Shown: positions 39,201 through 48,297 of the stretch, one piece after another
Layout of the letters: the number at the start of each line of letters is the position of its first letter
How positions within the stretch are numbered: the first letter of the stretch is position 1
Origin: Siccirubricoccus phaeus
GTDB lineage: Bacteria; Pseudomonadota; Alphaproteobacteria; Acetobacterales; Acetobacteraceae
NCBI RefSeq assembly: GCF_008360935.1
Contig: NZ_SRXO01000016.1
Span: forward strand, 62,001-126,000
Length of the DNA stretch: 64,000 bases
Reading direction: 5' to 3'
Program-made: the position numbers and the translations under genes
The notes under the pieces: model-generated
What the model was told of the DNA's origin: nothing
Database searches by the model: none
The model's input: the letters and a program-made list of their open reading frames with translations, nothing else

Positions 39201-40436
39201 CTACAGCGCGCCGCCCTTCCGCCCCGCCATGGCGCCGAGGCGCAGCCGCAGCGCGTTCAGCTTGATGAAGCCCTGGGCATCGAACTGGTCATAGGCGCCC
39301 TGATCCTCCTCGAAGGTCACGTGCTTCATGGAGTAGAGGCTGTTGGGCGACTTCCGGCCGGTGACGATGACATTGCCCTTGTAGAGCTTCATGCGCACCG
39401 TGCCGGTCACGCTCCGCTGGCTCTCGTCGGCCATGGCCTGCAGCATCCGGCGCTCCGGGCTGAACCAGAAGCCGTTATAGACCAGCTCCGCATAGCGGGG
39501 CATCAGCGAGTCCTTCAGATGCGCCGCCTCGCGGTCCAGGGTGATGGATTCGATGGCGCGGTGCGCCTGGTGGAGGATGGTGCCGCCGGGGGTTTCGTAG
39601 CAGCCGCGGGACTTCATGCCGACGAAGCGGTTCTCCACCAGATCGAGGCGGCCGATGCCGTTCGCCTTGCCCAGCGCGTTCAGCTCGGTGAGCAGGGCGG
39701 CCGGGGAAAGGCGCTTGCCGTTGATGCCGACGGCGTCGCCGCGCTCGAATTCCATGGTGATCTCGGTCGGGGTGTCCGGCGCGTCCATCGGGCTGATGGT
39801 GCGCTGCCAGACCATCTCGTCCGGCGCGTCCCAGGGCTCCTCCAGGATCTTCCCCTCGCTGCTGCTGTGCAGCAGGTTGGCGTCCACGGAGAAGGGCGCC
39901 TCGCCACGCTTGTCCTTGGCGATCGGGATCTGGTTGGCCTCGGCGAATTCCAGGAGCTTCGTCCGGCTCGTCAGCTCCCATTCCCGCCAGGGGGCGATGA
40001 CCTTCACATCCGGCTTCAGCGCGTAGTAGCCGATCTCGAAGCGGACCTGGTCGTTGCCCTTGCCGGTGGCGCCATGGGCGACGGCGTCGGCGCCCACTTC
40101 CTCGGCAATCCGGATCTGTTCCTGCGCAATCAGCGGGCGGGCGATGGAAGTGCCGAGCAGGTACTGGCCCTCGTAAAGGGCATTCATCCGGAACATCGGG
40201 AAGACGAAGTCCCGGACGAATTCCTCCCGCAGGTCACGAATGAAGATGTTCTCGGGCCTGATGCCGAGCAGCAGGGCCTTGTCGCGGGCCGGGCCGAGTT
40301 CCTCGCCCTGGCCGAGATCGGCGGTGAAGGTGACCACCTCGCAAGCGTAGGTGGTCTGCAACCATTTCAGGATGACGCTGGTGTCGAGCCCCCCGGAATA
40401 GGCGAGCACCACCTTCTTCACATCCTTCACGCGCAT
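39201..40436 (-). CDS. argG: Argininosuccinate synthase
   Basis: ArgG condenses citrulline and aspartate with ATP to argininosuccinate in arginine synthesis. The protein has 411 residues. The ATP loop [18 protein letters not shown] is at residues 9-26, [11 protein letters not shown] near 125, and [13 protein letters not shown] near 185; [12 protein letters not shown] fits the C-terminal part. ATG 40436 is the start; longer frames upstream lack support. argH or argF is not adjacent. Codon use and length are entirely ordinary. Confidence 0.98.
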   Translation of the reverse strand: MRVKDVKKVVLAYSGGLDTSVILKWLQTTYACEVVTFTADLGQGEELGPARDKALLLGIRPENIFIRDLREEFVRDFVFPMFRMNALYEGQYLLGTSIARPLIAQEQIRIAEEVGADAVAHGATGKGNDQVRFEIGYYALKPDVKVIAPWREWELTSRTKLLEFAEANQIPIAKDKRGEAPFSVDANLLHSSSEGKILEEPWDAPDEMVWQRTISPMDAPDTPTEITMEFERGDAVGINGKRLSPAALLTELNALGKANGIGRLDLVENRFVGMKSRGCYETPGGTILHQAHRAIESITLDREAAHLKDSLMPRYAELVYNGFWFSPERRMLQAMADESQRSVTGTVRMKLYKGNVIVTGRKSPNSLYSMKHVTFEEDQGAYDQFDAQGFIKLNALRLRLGAMAGRKGGAL

Positions 40437-40563
40437 CGTCTGGGCCTTTGATTGCCTGGCTGGTCCGGGCCGCACCATGGCGCCGGGGCCAGGCCGGGGC
40501 AAGCGGCGGCGGGTGCGATGGTTCCGCTTGCAAGGGGCGGCGGCTTCGGGTTTCATCAAATCT

Positions 40564-41736
40564 ATGGCATACCGAATACAAATCTTCGGCATCCGTAGGT
40601 TGATAGGGCTGGCCCTGCTCGGTACCCTGCTGGCCGCCTTCTCCTTGCGGCCGGCCCGGGCGGAGGCACCGCCGGCGGTGCTGGACGCCGAGGCGGTGCC
40701 GCATCTGGCCGCGGAGGGCCGTGTCGGCTACCGCCGCTTCCTGCAGCAGGCAACCCCCCGCGCCTTCGCCCTGGCCCCGGATGGAAGCTGGGGCTGGGCC
40801 GCGGCGCAACCCGATATGGCGGCGACCGAGGCGCGCGCCCTGCAAATCTGCGCGCAATGGGGCGGGAAGGAATGCAGGATCTATGCCAGGGACCTGGCGG
40901 TGGTCTGGAACGGCGATGTCCGCGCGCCCGGCACCCCGCCCGGGGAGGTCTTCGCCGCCGGCCCCGGCTGGACCCTGCTGCCGGATGCCCGCTTCCTCTG
41001 GCGAGGGCCGGGGCGGGCCCATGGCGCCTATGTCTGGGCGCATGGCCGCGCCGCCGGCGGGCAAGACAGCCGCGGCAGCCAGCCGCAGCCGCATGTCCGG
41101 GTCTTCAACAATGCCGGCTGGGACGTGTTCCGCTTCGACCGCGACCCGATGACGGACGAGACCGACACGGCCGCCGGCTGGCTGCGCGCCGCGCTGCGGG
41201 AGTTGCGGAAGCGCGGCTACACGAGGCTGGTCGCCGCCGGCCAATCCCGTGGCGGCTGGAATGCGTTGCAGGCGCTGTCCGAGCCCGGGCTGGCCGATGC
41301 CGTGGTGGCGGTGGCGCCGGCGGCGCATGGGGCGCGCGGCAGCCCGGCCTGGGCCTGGGCGCTGCAGGATCTCCGCCGGGTGGTGGCGACGGCGCGCAGC
41401 CCGGCGGCGCGCGTGGCGGTGGTGACCTTCGCCGGGGATGAGTTCGACCCGGACCCCGCCGGCCGCGCCGCCATCCTGCGCGGCCTGGCGGCGCGGACCG
41501 AGGCGCTGCTCTTCCTCGACCGGCCGGCCGGGTTGAGCGGTCATGGCGGCGGGGCGGAGGCGGGCTTCACCCAGCGCTATGGGGAGTGCCTGCTGGAATT
41601 CGTCGAAGGCGGGCCCGGCTGCGAGGAGGCGGCGGACAGGCTCGTTGCCGGCAGCGCCCCTCTGGCAGGGGCCATGGCCGTTGGCGGCATGCTGCCGACC
41701 CCGGCCGCGATGAAGGCCTCCCCCCGGACCCGCTAG
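40564..41736 (+). CDS. Secreted alpha/beta hydrolase-like protein
   Basis: A protein of 390 residues with a signal peptide (about 1-33, [25 protein letters not shown]) and an alpha/beta hydrolase core near 200-340. The nucleophile elbow is [15 protein letters not shown] near residue 228; an Asp in [10 protein letters not shown] and a His in LSGHGG may complete the triad. The N-terminal part (about 40-130) is a separate domain with two Cys ([15 protein letters not shown]), likely a disulfide, reminiscent of small SH3-like or DUF domains. The substrate is unknown. ATG 40564 has no clear Shine-Dalgarno sequence. It is divergent from argG. Confidence 0.72.
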   Translation: MAYRIQIFGIRRLIGLALLGTLLAAFSLRPARAEAPPAVLDAEAVPHLAAEGRVGYRRFLQQATPRAFALAPDGSWGWAAAQPDMAATEARALQICAQWGGKECRIYARDLAVVWNGDVRAPGTPPGEVFAAGPGWTLLPDARFLWRGPGRAHGAYVWAHGRAAGGQDSRGSQPQPHVRVFNNAGWDVFRFDRDPMTDETDTAAGWLRAALRELRKRGYTRLVAAGQSRGGWNALQALSEPGLADAVVAVAPAAHGARGSPAWAWALQDLRRVVATARSPAARVAVVTFAGDEFDPDPAGRAAILRGLAARTEALLFLDRPAGLSGHGGGAEAGFTQRYGECLLEFVEGGPGCEEAADRLVAGSAPLAGAMAVGGMLPTPAAMKASPRTR

Positions 41737-41890
41737 AGCAAACTCCGATCAGGTGGAATCACCTGATCGGCGTAATTTGCTCCCTGACAAAGACCTGGAG
41801 CATTTTCAAGCTCGGCGGAATCGCCGGATGACTCGGACGTCGGGTCTGAAGACTCACACCGGGGTCCGGGGAGGGGTACCCTCCCCGGTG
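41736..41890. repeat. Modules E and A, then the CACCGGGGTCCGGGG block
   Basis: Module E (41736-41782, GAAT loop at 41756-41759) starts at the stop codon of the hydrolase gene. A truncated module A follows (41800-41828, GAAT at 41818-41821). Then ACTCACACCGGGGTCCGGGG and a GGAGGGG/CCCTCCC palindrome (about 41849-41884), as at 16060. The rest of the gap to 41994 shows no gene. Confidence 0.8.
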
Positions 41891-41994
41891 GGGGTTCGGG
41901 GGCAACGCTCCCGATCTTTCTCGCCGCTTTCCCTATGTCCTTCTCTCACTTCGCGCCCCAGGGGCAAGCCCCCCTGGCGGGAGGCGGAGCCCCT

Positions 41995-43155
41995 CTACGA
42001 CACTGCCTCCCGCCGCATCCCCCGCCTCGCCCACAGCGTCAGCCCCAGCGCCCCCGCCGCCGCCAGGGCGAAGCTGCCGCGATAGTCCAGCAGGAACAGC
42101 CCCAGCCCGAAGGCCAGCGACCCCGCCCCCTGGCCGAAGAACAGCGCCATGGCGAAGGCCGACATCGCCGTGCCGCGCGCCTCCGGCAGCGCCTCCGTCG
42201 CCATGGTCAGCAGCACGCCGTGGAAGGTGTAGAACACCAGCCCCAGCAGAAGCTGCACCAGCCCCACCATCCACCAGCTCTGTGCCAGGGCCAGCAGCAC
42301 CAGCCCGCAGGTCAGGCCGCAGCCGCCGATCATCAGCAGCCCGCTCTCCCCGAAGCGCGCCACCAGCCGCTTCGCCAGCCGCGTGTACAGGAAGGCGCCG
42401 GCCCCGAAGCCCGCGACCAGCAGCCCGGCCTCCGCGATGCTGCGGCCGAAGCCTTCCACCAGGAAGCTGCCGACGAAGGGAAAGGCGCCACCGAACAGCC
42501 AGAACCCGTCGAGGAAGGCGGTGGCCAGCAGCCAGCGGCCGGAGGGGCGGCGGAGCAGCGCGGCATAGCCCGGCGTCGCCGCCGGCCGCGCCGCCACACG
42601 CCACAGCCGGCCGCCCAGCCGCCAGCTCAGCGCCGCCACCACGGCGAAGGCGACGAGGCCGAGCAGGGCGACCGGCACCCGCCAGCCGAGCAGCGAGGCG
42701 ATGATGCCGGCGATCGGGCCGGAGAGCATCTGCGCCATCACCATGCCGGTGGAGAAGCGCGCCAGCGCCCCCTGCCGCTCCGCATAGGGCACGACGTCGC
42801 CGAGATGCGCCATGAGCAGCGGGATCACCGCCCCGGCCCAGAGCCCGGAGAGGGCGCGCCAGACGATCAGCTCCCCGAGCGAGCCGGCCTGGGCGCTGAG
42901 GATGAGCGTGCCGCCATAGAGCAGCAGCGCGATGGCGGCGATGCGCGGCTTGCCCAGCCGGTCGCCGAGCGGCCCGGCGGCAAGCTGCACCAGGCCATAG
43001 GCGATGACGAAAGCGGCGACCACGGGGGCTGCCATCGGCACGGTGATGCCGAAATCGGCGGCGAGCAGGGGAAGCAGCGGATCCAGCATCCGCATGCCGG
43101 CGCCCGTGGTGAATCCGGCGAGCGCGAAGAGCGCGATGGGAAGTGCGGGAGGCAT
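41995..43155 (-). CDS. Major facilitator superfamily transporter
   Basis: An inner-membrane carrier of 386 residues with about twelve hydrophobic segments. The MFS loop 2-3 signature is visible as GPLGDRLGKPRIA near residue 61, and a repeat in the second half (YTRLAKRLVARFGE) near 257. LDPLLPLLAADFGIT at the start resembles drug- or sugar-efflux MFS members of the Bcr/AraJ type. The substrate cannot be told. It is on the same strand as the SemiSWEET gene upstream (84 bp apart) and convergent with the hydrolase gene. Confidence 0.9.
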   Translation of the reverse strand: MPPALPIALFALAGFTTGAGMRMLDPLLPLLAADFGITVPMAAPVVAAFVIAYGLVQLAAGPLGDRLGKPRIAAIALLLYGGTLILSAQAGSLGELIVWRALSGLWAGAVIPLLMAHLGDVVPYAERQGALARFSTGMVMAQMLSGPIAGIIASLLGWRVPVALLGLVAFAVVAALSWRLGGRLWRVAARPAATPGYAALLRRPSGRWLLATAFLDGFWLFGGAFPFVGSFLVEGFGRSIAEAGLLVAGFGAGAFLYTRLAKRLVARFGESGLLMIGGCGLTCGLVLLALAQSWWMVGLVQLLLGLVFYTFHGVLLTMATEALPEARGTAMSAFAMALFFGQGAGSLAFGLGLFLLDYRGSFALAAAGALGLTLWARRGMRREAVS

Positions 43156-43239
43156 GTAAGCGGCATTGGCGCAACTGCGCCCGGGGGCGTCAAGCGGCAG
43201 CGCAACGGCATGGCGCCTCCCGGCCGCGCGGCGCCGCGT

Positions 43240-43536
43240 TCAGCCGCCGGGGTCCAGCGCCTCCGCCACCGCCTGCTTGCCGCGCCGCGGCAGCAGCTTC
43301 ATCACCAGGATGAAGAGGGAGAGCACGAGGCAGGCCGAGTTGCTGAGGATGACCGGCAGGGCGCCGAGCAGCAGGCCATAGGTGATCCAGAGCGTGAATC
43401 CGGCCGCCGTCACCGCATACATGCCGGCCGAGATCGCCCGCGTGTCGCGGCTGCGGATGACCTTCCAGGCCTGCGGGATGAAGCTGGTGATGGAGGCGAG
43501 GCTGGCGGCCCCACCGATCAGCGTCGCCGCATCCAT
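43240..43536 (-). CDS. SemiSWEET-type sugar transporter (PQ-loop)
   Basis: A small membrane protein of 98 residues with three helices, the half-size bacterial version of SWEET sugar carriers that works as a dimer. The PQ motif is in ITSFIPQAWKVIRSRDTRAIS (residues about 16-36), followed by the Trp/Asn helix region FTLWITYGLLLGALPVILSNSACL. AAAGGAGG precedes ATG 43536. It lies just upstream of the MFS gene on the same strand, so both may be in one transcript for small-molecule transport. Confidence 0.9.
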   Translation of the reverse strand: MDAATLIGGAASLASITSFIPQAWKVIRSRDTRAISAGMYAVTAAGFTLWITYGLLLGALPVILSNSACLVLSLFILVMKLLPRRGKQAVAEALDPGG

Positions 43537-43658
43537 GCCCTCGCCTCCTTTGCCTGCCCTGCCGGCAACCGCGCCGCCGCCGCGCGGTTCCGCGGCGGAT
43601 TGACAAGGCGGCCTGGCTCCGCCGTGCTGGCGCCGACTCATCGGGGAAGGACCACGTC

Positions 43659-44639
43659 ATGCTGCATCGCCGCACCCTTGGCCTGGCGGGGCTGCTCGCC
43701 GCGCCGGGGCTGCTTGCGCCCCGGGTGCAGGCCCAGGGCTTTCCCGGCCGGCCGCTGCGCCTGGTGGTGGCCTTCCCGCCCGGCGGTCCGACCGACGTCG
43801 TGGCGCGCATCCTGGCCGAGCGCATGGGGCGGGAGCTGGGGCAGCCGGTGGTGGTGGAGAACCGCGGCGGCGCCAACGGCAACATCGCCGCCGAGGCGGT
43901 GGCGAAGTCCGAGGCGGATGGCCATACGCTGCTCTACAACACCTCCTCCATCGCCATCTCCCGCGCGCTGTACCGGCGGCTCTCCTATGACGTGCTGAAG
44001 GACCTGGCGCCCGTGGCGCTGACCGCCGCCTCCCCCCTGGTGCTGGTGGTGAACCCGGCGACGCCGCCGCGCGACCCGGCCGGCTTCGTCGCCTGGGTGA
44101 AGGGGAGCGGCGGGAAGCTTTCGTACTCCTCGGGGGGCATCGGCAACATCTCCCACCTCGTCACCTTCCTGGTGCTGCGGCATATCGGGGCGGAGGCGGT
44201 GCATGTGCCCTATCGCGGCACCGCGGCGGCGCTGACGGATACCGCGGCGGGCAATGTGCAATTCACCAGCGACACGCTGGTGACGGCGCTGCCGGTGGTG
44301 CAGGACAACCGGGTGCGGGCGATCGCGGTGAGCAGCGCGGAGCGCTCGCCGCTGTTGCCGGAGGTGCCGAGCATGGCGGAGGCGGGGCTGACGCCGCCGG
44401 GCTTCGACCTCGGCGCCTGGCAAGGGATCATGGCGCCGGCGGGCACGCCGCCGGCGGCGGTGGCGCGGGTGAATGCGGCGGTGAACGCGGCGCTGGCCGA
44501 CCCGGATGTGCGGGCCAAGCTGGCGCAGCAGGGGGCAAGGCCGACGGGCGGCAGCCCGGCGGATTACGCGGCGTACCTGGCCAGCGAGGTGGAGCTGTGG
44601 ACGCGGGTGGTGCGGGAGAGCGGGGCGACGGCGGAGTAG
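43659..44639 (+). CDS. Bug family tripartite tricarboxylate transporter binding protein
   Basis: A periplasmic binding protein of 326 residues of the Bug (TctC) family. The signal peptide covers about 1-25 (LAGLLAAPGLLAPRVQA). Family hallmarks are FPGRPLRLVVAFPPGGPTDVVAR, VVVENRGGANGNIAAEAV, and YRGTAAALTD near residue 187. These proteins bind carboxylates and related acids for the TctAB permease. No tctA or tctB gene is nearby, as is common for the expanded Bug family. It is divergent from the SemiSWEET gene and convergent with rlmN. Confidence 0.93.
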   Translation: MLHRRTLGLAGLLAAPGLLAPRVQAQGFPGRPLRLVVAFPPGGPTDVVARILAERMGRELGQPVVVENRGGANGNIAAEAVAKSEADGHTLLYNTSSIAISRALYRRLSYDVLKDLAPVALTAASPLVLVVNPATPPRDPAGFVAWVKGSGGKLSYSSGGIGNISHLVTFLVLRHIGAEAVHVPYRGTAAALTDTAAGNVQFTSDTLVTALPVVQDNRVRAIAVSSAERSPLLPEVPSMAEAGLTPPGFDLGAWQGIMAPAGTPPAAVARVNAAVNAALADPDVRAKLAQQGARPTGGSPADYAAYLASEVELWTRVVRESGATAE

Positions 44640-44658
44640 GCGGACCGGCTCAGGAGTG

Positions 44659-44679
44659 CCGAAGGCCCTTCGGCCTTGG
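44659..44679. repeat. CCGAAGGCC hairpin between convergent genes
   Basis: CCGAAGGCC-CTTC-GGCCTTGG at 44659-44679 belongs to the CCAAAGGCC family, followed by GGGCGC/GCGCCC near 44690-44701. It lies between the stops of the Bug gene (44639) and rlmN (44747). Confidence 0.65.
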
Positions 44680-44746
44680 CGGGATCGGGCGCAGCGCGCC
44701 CGGTGCTCGAGGGGGGGCCATGGGCCGCGCCTCCCCGAAGCGCCGG

Positions 44747-45934
44747 TCAGCCGGCGGCGCGCCGCAGCCTCTCCCCCTCCGTCTTCAACTGCCCGCAGGC
44801 CGCCAGGATGTCCCGCCCGCGGGGCCGGCGGATCGGGCTGGAATACCCCGCCTCGTTCAGCACCGCGGCGAATTTCGCCGTCTGCTCATGCGTGCTGGTC
44901 TGGTAGGGGCTGCCCGGCCAGGGGTTGAAGGGGATGAGGTTCACCTTCGCCGGCAACCCGCGCAGCAGCCGCACCAGCTCCCGCGCCTCCGCCTCGCTGT
45001 CGTTGACCCCGCGCAGCATGACGTATTCGAAGGTGATGCGGCGGGCATTGCTGGCGCCGGGGTAGCGGCGGCAGGCGGCCAGCAGCTCGGCGATCGGGTA
45101 TTTGCGGTTCAGCGGCACGATCTCGTCGCGCAGCGCATCCGTCACGGCGTGCAGGGAGACGGCGAGGTTCACCCCCAGCTCCTGCCCGCAGCGATCCATC
45201 ATCGGCACCACGCCGGAGGTGGAGAGGGTAATGCGGCGGCGGGACAGGCCGATGCCCTCCGCATCCATGATGATCCGCAGCGCCTTCGCCGTGTTCTCGT
45301 AGTTATACAGCGGCTCGCCCATGCCCATGACGACGATGGTGGACAGCCGCCGCGGCACGTCGTCCTTCGGGCTCGGCCATTCGCCATAGGCGTCCCGCGC
45401 CGCGATGAATTGCCCGACGATCTCCGCCGCGCCCAGGTTGCGCACCAGCTTCTGGGTGCCGGTATGGCAGAAGCGGCAGGAGAGGGTGCAGCCCACCTGG
45501 GTGCTGATGCAGACGGCGCCGCGGTCTTCCTCCGGGTCCGGGATGTACACGGTTTCCACCTGTTGGCCGTCGCGCCAGCGGAAGAGCCATTTCCGCGTCT
45601 CGTCCTTGCTGGTCTGGGCCAGCGCCACCTCCGGCCGGCCGATGACGAAGCGCTCCGCCAGCCTCGCCCGCATCGGCGCGGCGATGGAGGACATGGCGGC
45701 GAAATCGGTCACGCCCTGGTGGTAGATCCAGTGCCAGAGCTGCTTGGCGCGGAAGGGCTTCTCGCCCATCGCCAGCATCTCCGCCGCCAGCTCCTCGCGC
45801 GAGAGGCCGACCAGCTCCCGCCTGCCGTCCGTCAGCACCGGGGGCGGCGGGTTGAACAGGGCGGATTTCGCCAGGATCCGGTCGCGCTCGGCGCTGCTCA
45901 GCCCGGCGGGGGGAGGGGGAGGAATGGCGCTCAT
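44747..45934 (-). CDS. rlmN: Dual-specificity RNA methyltransferase RlmN
   Basis: A radical SAM enzyme of 395 residues that methylates C2 of A2503 in 23S rRNA and A37 in some tRNAs. The cluster motif [11 protein letters not shown] (CxxxCxxC) is near residue 148; [13 protein letters not shown] follows. The catalytic Cys of the second half lies in [11 protein letters not shown] near the end, and FNPWPGSPY precedes it. ATG 45934 overlaps the stop of the IalB-like gene (ATGA). The neighbourhood with an IalB family gene is, as I recall it, usual in alphaproteobacteria. Confidence 0.97.
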   Translation of the reverse strand: MSAIPPPPPAGLSSAERDRILAKSALFNPPPPVLTDGRRELVGLSREELAAEMLAMGEKPFRAKQLWHWIYHQGVTDFAAMSSIAAPMRARLAERFVIGRPEVALAQTSKDETRKWLFRWRDGQQVETVYIPDPEEDRGAVCISTQVGCTLSCRFCHTGTQKLVRNLGAAEIVGQFIAARDAYGEWPSPKDDVPRRLSTIVVMGMGEPLYNYENTAKALRIIMDAEGIGLSRRRITLSTSGVVPMMDRCGQELGVNLAVSLHAVTDALRDEIVPLNRKYPIAELLAACRRYPGASNARRITFEYVMLRGVNDSEAEARELVRLLRGLPAKVNLIPFNPWPGSPYQTSTHEQTAKFAAVLNEAGYSSPIRRPRGRDILAACGQLKTEGERLRRAAG

Positions 45935-46410
45935 CGGCCGGCCGGGCATTCGCGGGAAATGGCGTCATAGGCCGCGCTGAAGCCGGAGAGGGGGAAGGTG
46001 GCGCCGGGGCCGGGGCCCTTCGCCACCGCTTCCCGCCCGTTGCGGAAGGCGCGCACCGCGGCGGCGCCGTCGCGGGCCGCGGCGGTGCGCTCCGCGGTGT
46101 AGAAATCCAGCGCGGTGGCGCCGACCGTCACCCGCAGATCCGGGGCGTTGCGGGGGTAGGCGGGGCCGCCATTGATCGTCACCTCGTCGCGCGAGCCATG
46201 GCGGTGGGTGACGGTCAGCATCGGCCCTTGTTGGCCCCCTGGGCGGCCGGCGCGGGCGAAGGCGTAGCAGATCTTCTGCGCCCCCTGGCCGAGGGCGGCG
46301 GCGGTCCAGGCGTTGAAATCCCCCAGCCGGCGCGGCTGGGCCGGCTGAGCCTGGCCGATGGAGGGCAGCAGCAGCATCAGGGCGAGCGGGGCAAGGCGGG
46401 ATGGGCGCAT
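45931..46410 (-). CDS. Invasion-associated locus B (IalB) family protein
   Basis: A secreted protein of 159 residues. The signal peptide covers about 1-21 ([17 protein letters not shown]). The mature part is an IalB-type beta domain: [15 protein letters not shown] near residue 48, [15 protein letters not shown] and [15 protein letters not shown]. IalB was named in Bartonella for erythrocyte invasion, but the family is widespread in non-pathogens, and its job is not known. Two cysteines (CYA and SREC) probably form a disulfide. Its stop overlaps the rlmN start. Confidence 0.85.
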   Translation of the reverse strand: MRPSRLAPLALMLLLPSIGQAQPAQPRRLGDFNAWTAAALGQGAQKICYAFARAGRPGGQQGPMLTVTHRHGSRDEVTINGGPAYPRNAPDLRVTVGATALDFYTAERTAAARDGAAAVRAFRNGREAVAKGPGPGATFPLSGFSAAYDAISRECPAGR

Positions 46411-46459
46411 GTGGCGCTAGATACGAGCGGCGACCCCCCGGGGCAACCGCAGGTGCGTT

Positions 46460-46819
46460 TCATTCCCCTGCCGCATCCCAGGCGCGGCGGAGGGCGGCGT
46501 ATTGCGCCGGGCTGGTATCCGCCAGGGCCTCGGCCCGGCTGGCGGGCTGGTCCAGATAGGGGGGTGGCGCGGCGCCCAGGGTGGCGAATTGGGCGGCGGT
46601 GAGATCCACCCGGGCGCCTTCGATCCGGTTGTAGAAATGCGGGCCCCATCGGGTGGGGGTTTGCAGGATCTCGCCGCCGAAGCGGTCCTGCAGCAGCAGG
46701 GCGGTGACGGAGCATTGGCCGAGGGCGGGGGCGTCCGGCCGCCATTTGCTGCTGGTGGCGGGCGACCAGGCGCGATGCAGGCGGGCGAGCACGGCCGTTG
46801 CGTTGAACCCTTCTGCCAT
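46460..46819 (-). CDS. YunG-like protein
   Basis: A small soluble protein of 119 residues similar to the YunG family of unknown function. It has LGQCSVTALLLQDRFGGEIL near residue 33 and GPHFYNRIEGARVDLTAAQF near 58, giving the family's Cys, His and Asp pattern, as in papain-like or transglutaminase-like folds. GGAGAGG precedes ATG 46819. It is upstream of the IalB-like and rlmN genes on the same strand with a 49-bp gap. No substrate can be named. Confidence 0.78.
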   Translation of the reverse strand: MAEGFNATAVLARLHRAWSPATSSKWRPDAPALGQCSVTALLLQDRFGGEILQTPTRWGPHFYNRIEGARVDLTAAQFATLGAAPPPYLDQPASRAEALADTSPAQYAALRRAWDAAGE

Positions 46820-46912
46820 CTTGCCTCTCCTGCATCTTCCGCCGAAAGGACGCTGTCGCGTCCGGGCGCGCCGCAATCTCAGGCCGTGGGGCCGATGTCG
46901 AGTCAAGGACCG

Positions 46913-47134
46913 GCGCGGATCGACACGGTGCGCTGCCCGGCGACGCCGCTGCCCGGCGAATGCGACCATTCCTGCCGGCCGCAGGCTACGCAGGCGATGG
47001 CCACCGCCATTCCCGGCGCCAAGGCGGTGATCATGCCCGGCCTCGGCCATTTCCCGATGCGCGAGGATACGCCGCGCTGCGGCCCTTCCTGCTGCCGGCG
47101 CTGGCGGAGATGGCGGACGGAGGGGCGGGGCGCC
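46913..47134 (+). pseudogene. Alpha/beta hydrolase fragment, frameshifted
   Basis: The translation looks like the C-terminal end of an alpha/beta hydrolase: IDTVRCPATPLPGECDHS, then ATQAMATAIPGAKAVIMPG and LGHFPMRED with the catalytic His, then in the next frame AALRPFLLPALAEMA. One base seems lost near 47068 (GAGGATACGCC where GAGGATTACGCC would stay in frame). The first two thirds of such a protein are missing upstream. I judge it a remnant. It sits in the gap between the divergent YunG-like gene and the isomerase end. Confidence 0.6.
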
Positions 47135-47962
47135 TCAACACGAACTCGCGTGGCGTTCCTTCGCCAGGCGCAGCACCTGCTCCGGATCCTCCTGCCACCA
47201 GCGCGTCGAGAGGATTTCCATCTCGCAGCTCCCGTCATGCCCGGCCGCTTCCGCCATGGCGCGGATGGCCGGGATGTCGATGACGCCATCGCCCGGCATG
47301 CCGCGGTCGAGCGCGGTATCCCTTGTCGGCACCAGCCAGTCGCAGACATGGAAGGCGGCGATGCGGCCCGCGGCGCGCGCGACCTGCCGCGGCAGATCCG
47401 GGTCCCACCACACGTGATAGACATCGAGGGCGATGCCGGTGCCCTCGCCGAATTCGTCGCAGAGATCGAGCGCCTGGGCGAGCGTCGTGAGCACCGACCG
47501 ATCGGCGCAGGTCATCGGATGCAGCGGCTCCAGCGCCAGGGTCACGCCGGCGGCACGGGCCGCGGGCAGGACCTCTGCCAGCCCGTCATGGAACATGGCC
47601 CGCGCCCCGGGTAGATCCTTGCTGCCCGGCGGCAGCCCGCCGCCGAGCGTGACCAGGCAGCGCGCGCCAAGCGCATGCGCTTCCTCGATGGCACGCAGAT
47701 TCTCCTCGATGGCGGCGCGGCGCCCTGCCGCATCCGCCGCCGGGAACATGCCGGCGCGGCAGAGGCCGGAGACGAAGAGGCCGGCATCGCGGATCTGCCG
47801 CGCCGCCTGCTGCAGGCCAAGCTCCGCCACCTTGTCCCGCCAGGGCGAGATGCCGGGGATGCCGTGCCGGGCGCAGCCTTCGATGCATTGCGCCAGGGTC
47901 CAGCGGTCCCGCACCGTCACGGTGTTGAGGGAGAGAGGGCCGGGCGCACGGTATTCGGGCAT
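47135..47962 (-). CDS. Sugar phosphate isomerase/epimerase family protein
   Basis: A TIM-barrel protein of 275 residues of the xylose isomerase-like AP endonuclease 2 superfamily. Core motifs are LSLNTVTVRD, ISPWRDKVAELG, LVTLGGG, LALEPLHPM (Glu ligand), ALDVYHVWWD and FHVCDW. ATG 47962 gives the normal family length and has GGAGG 10 nt upstream. However, the frame stays open through five tandem repeats to ATG 48298, which overlaps the DUF993 stop (ATGA); starting there would give 387 residues. It ends a three-gene operon with DUF993 and Gfo/Idh/MocA proteins, for an unknown polyol or sugar. Confidence 0.88.
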   Translation of the reverse strand: MPEYRAPGPLSLNTVTVRDRWTLAQCIEGCARHGIPGISPWRDKVAELGLQQAARQIRDAGLFVSGLCRAGMFPAADAAGRRAAIEENLRAIEEAHALGARCLVTLGGGLPPGSKDLPGARAMFHDGLAEVLPAARAAGVTLALEPLHPMTCADRSVLTTLAQALDLCDEFGEGTGIALDVYHVWWDPDLPRQVARAAGRIAAFHVCDWLVPTRDTALDRGMPGDGVIDIPAIRAMAEAAGHDGSCEMEILSTRWWQEDPEQVLRLAKERHASSC

Positions 47963-48297
47963 CCGATTCACGCCTCCGGTGCTCGGCTCCGCCTCCGCCC
48001 TCCGGCGATCGGATGGGTCATGTTCGGGCATCCGCTTCACGCCTCCGGTGCTCGGCACCGCCTCCGCCCTCCGGCGATCGGATGGGTCATGTTCGGGCAG
48101 CCGCTTCACGCCTCCGGTGCTCGGCGCCGCCTCCGCCCTCCGGCGATCGGACGGGTTATGTTCGGGCATCCGCTTCACGCCTCCGGTGCTCGGCTCCGCC
48201 TCCGCCCTCCGGCGATCGGATGGGTTATGTTCGGGCATCCGCTTCACGCCTCCGGTGCTCGGCTCCGCCTCCGCCCTCCGGCGATCGGATGCCGTCA
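47957..48297 (-). repeat. 69-bp tandem repeat with internal start signals
   Basis: Five units of 69 bp (23 codons) occupy the space between the DUF993 stop and the isomerase core. Start-position codons are at 48238, 48169, 48100, 48031 and 47962; all are ATG except 48100 (CTG). Each unit has GGAGG 10 nt before that codon. All are in one frame with the isomerase. The core of the unit (TTCACGCCTCCGG...CCGCCCTCCGGCGATC on the plus strand) matches dispersed module C. Confidence 0.92.

Noticed and set aside
47957-48297. CRISPR array
   Set aside because: The 69-bp units follow each other without variable spacers and are in frame with a gene; likewise the 98-bp array at 17942.
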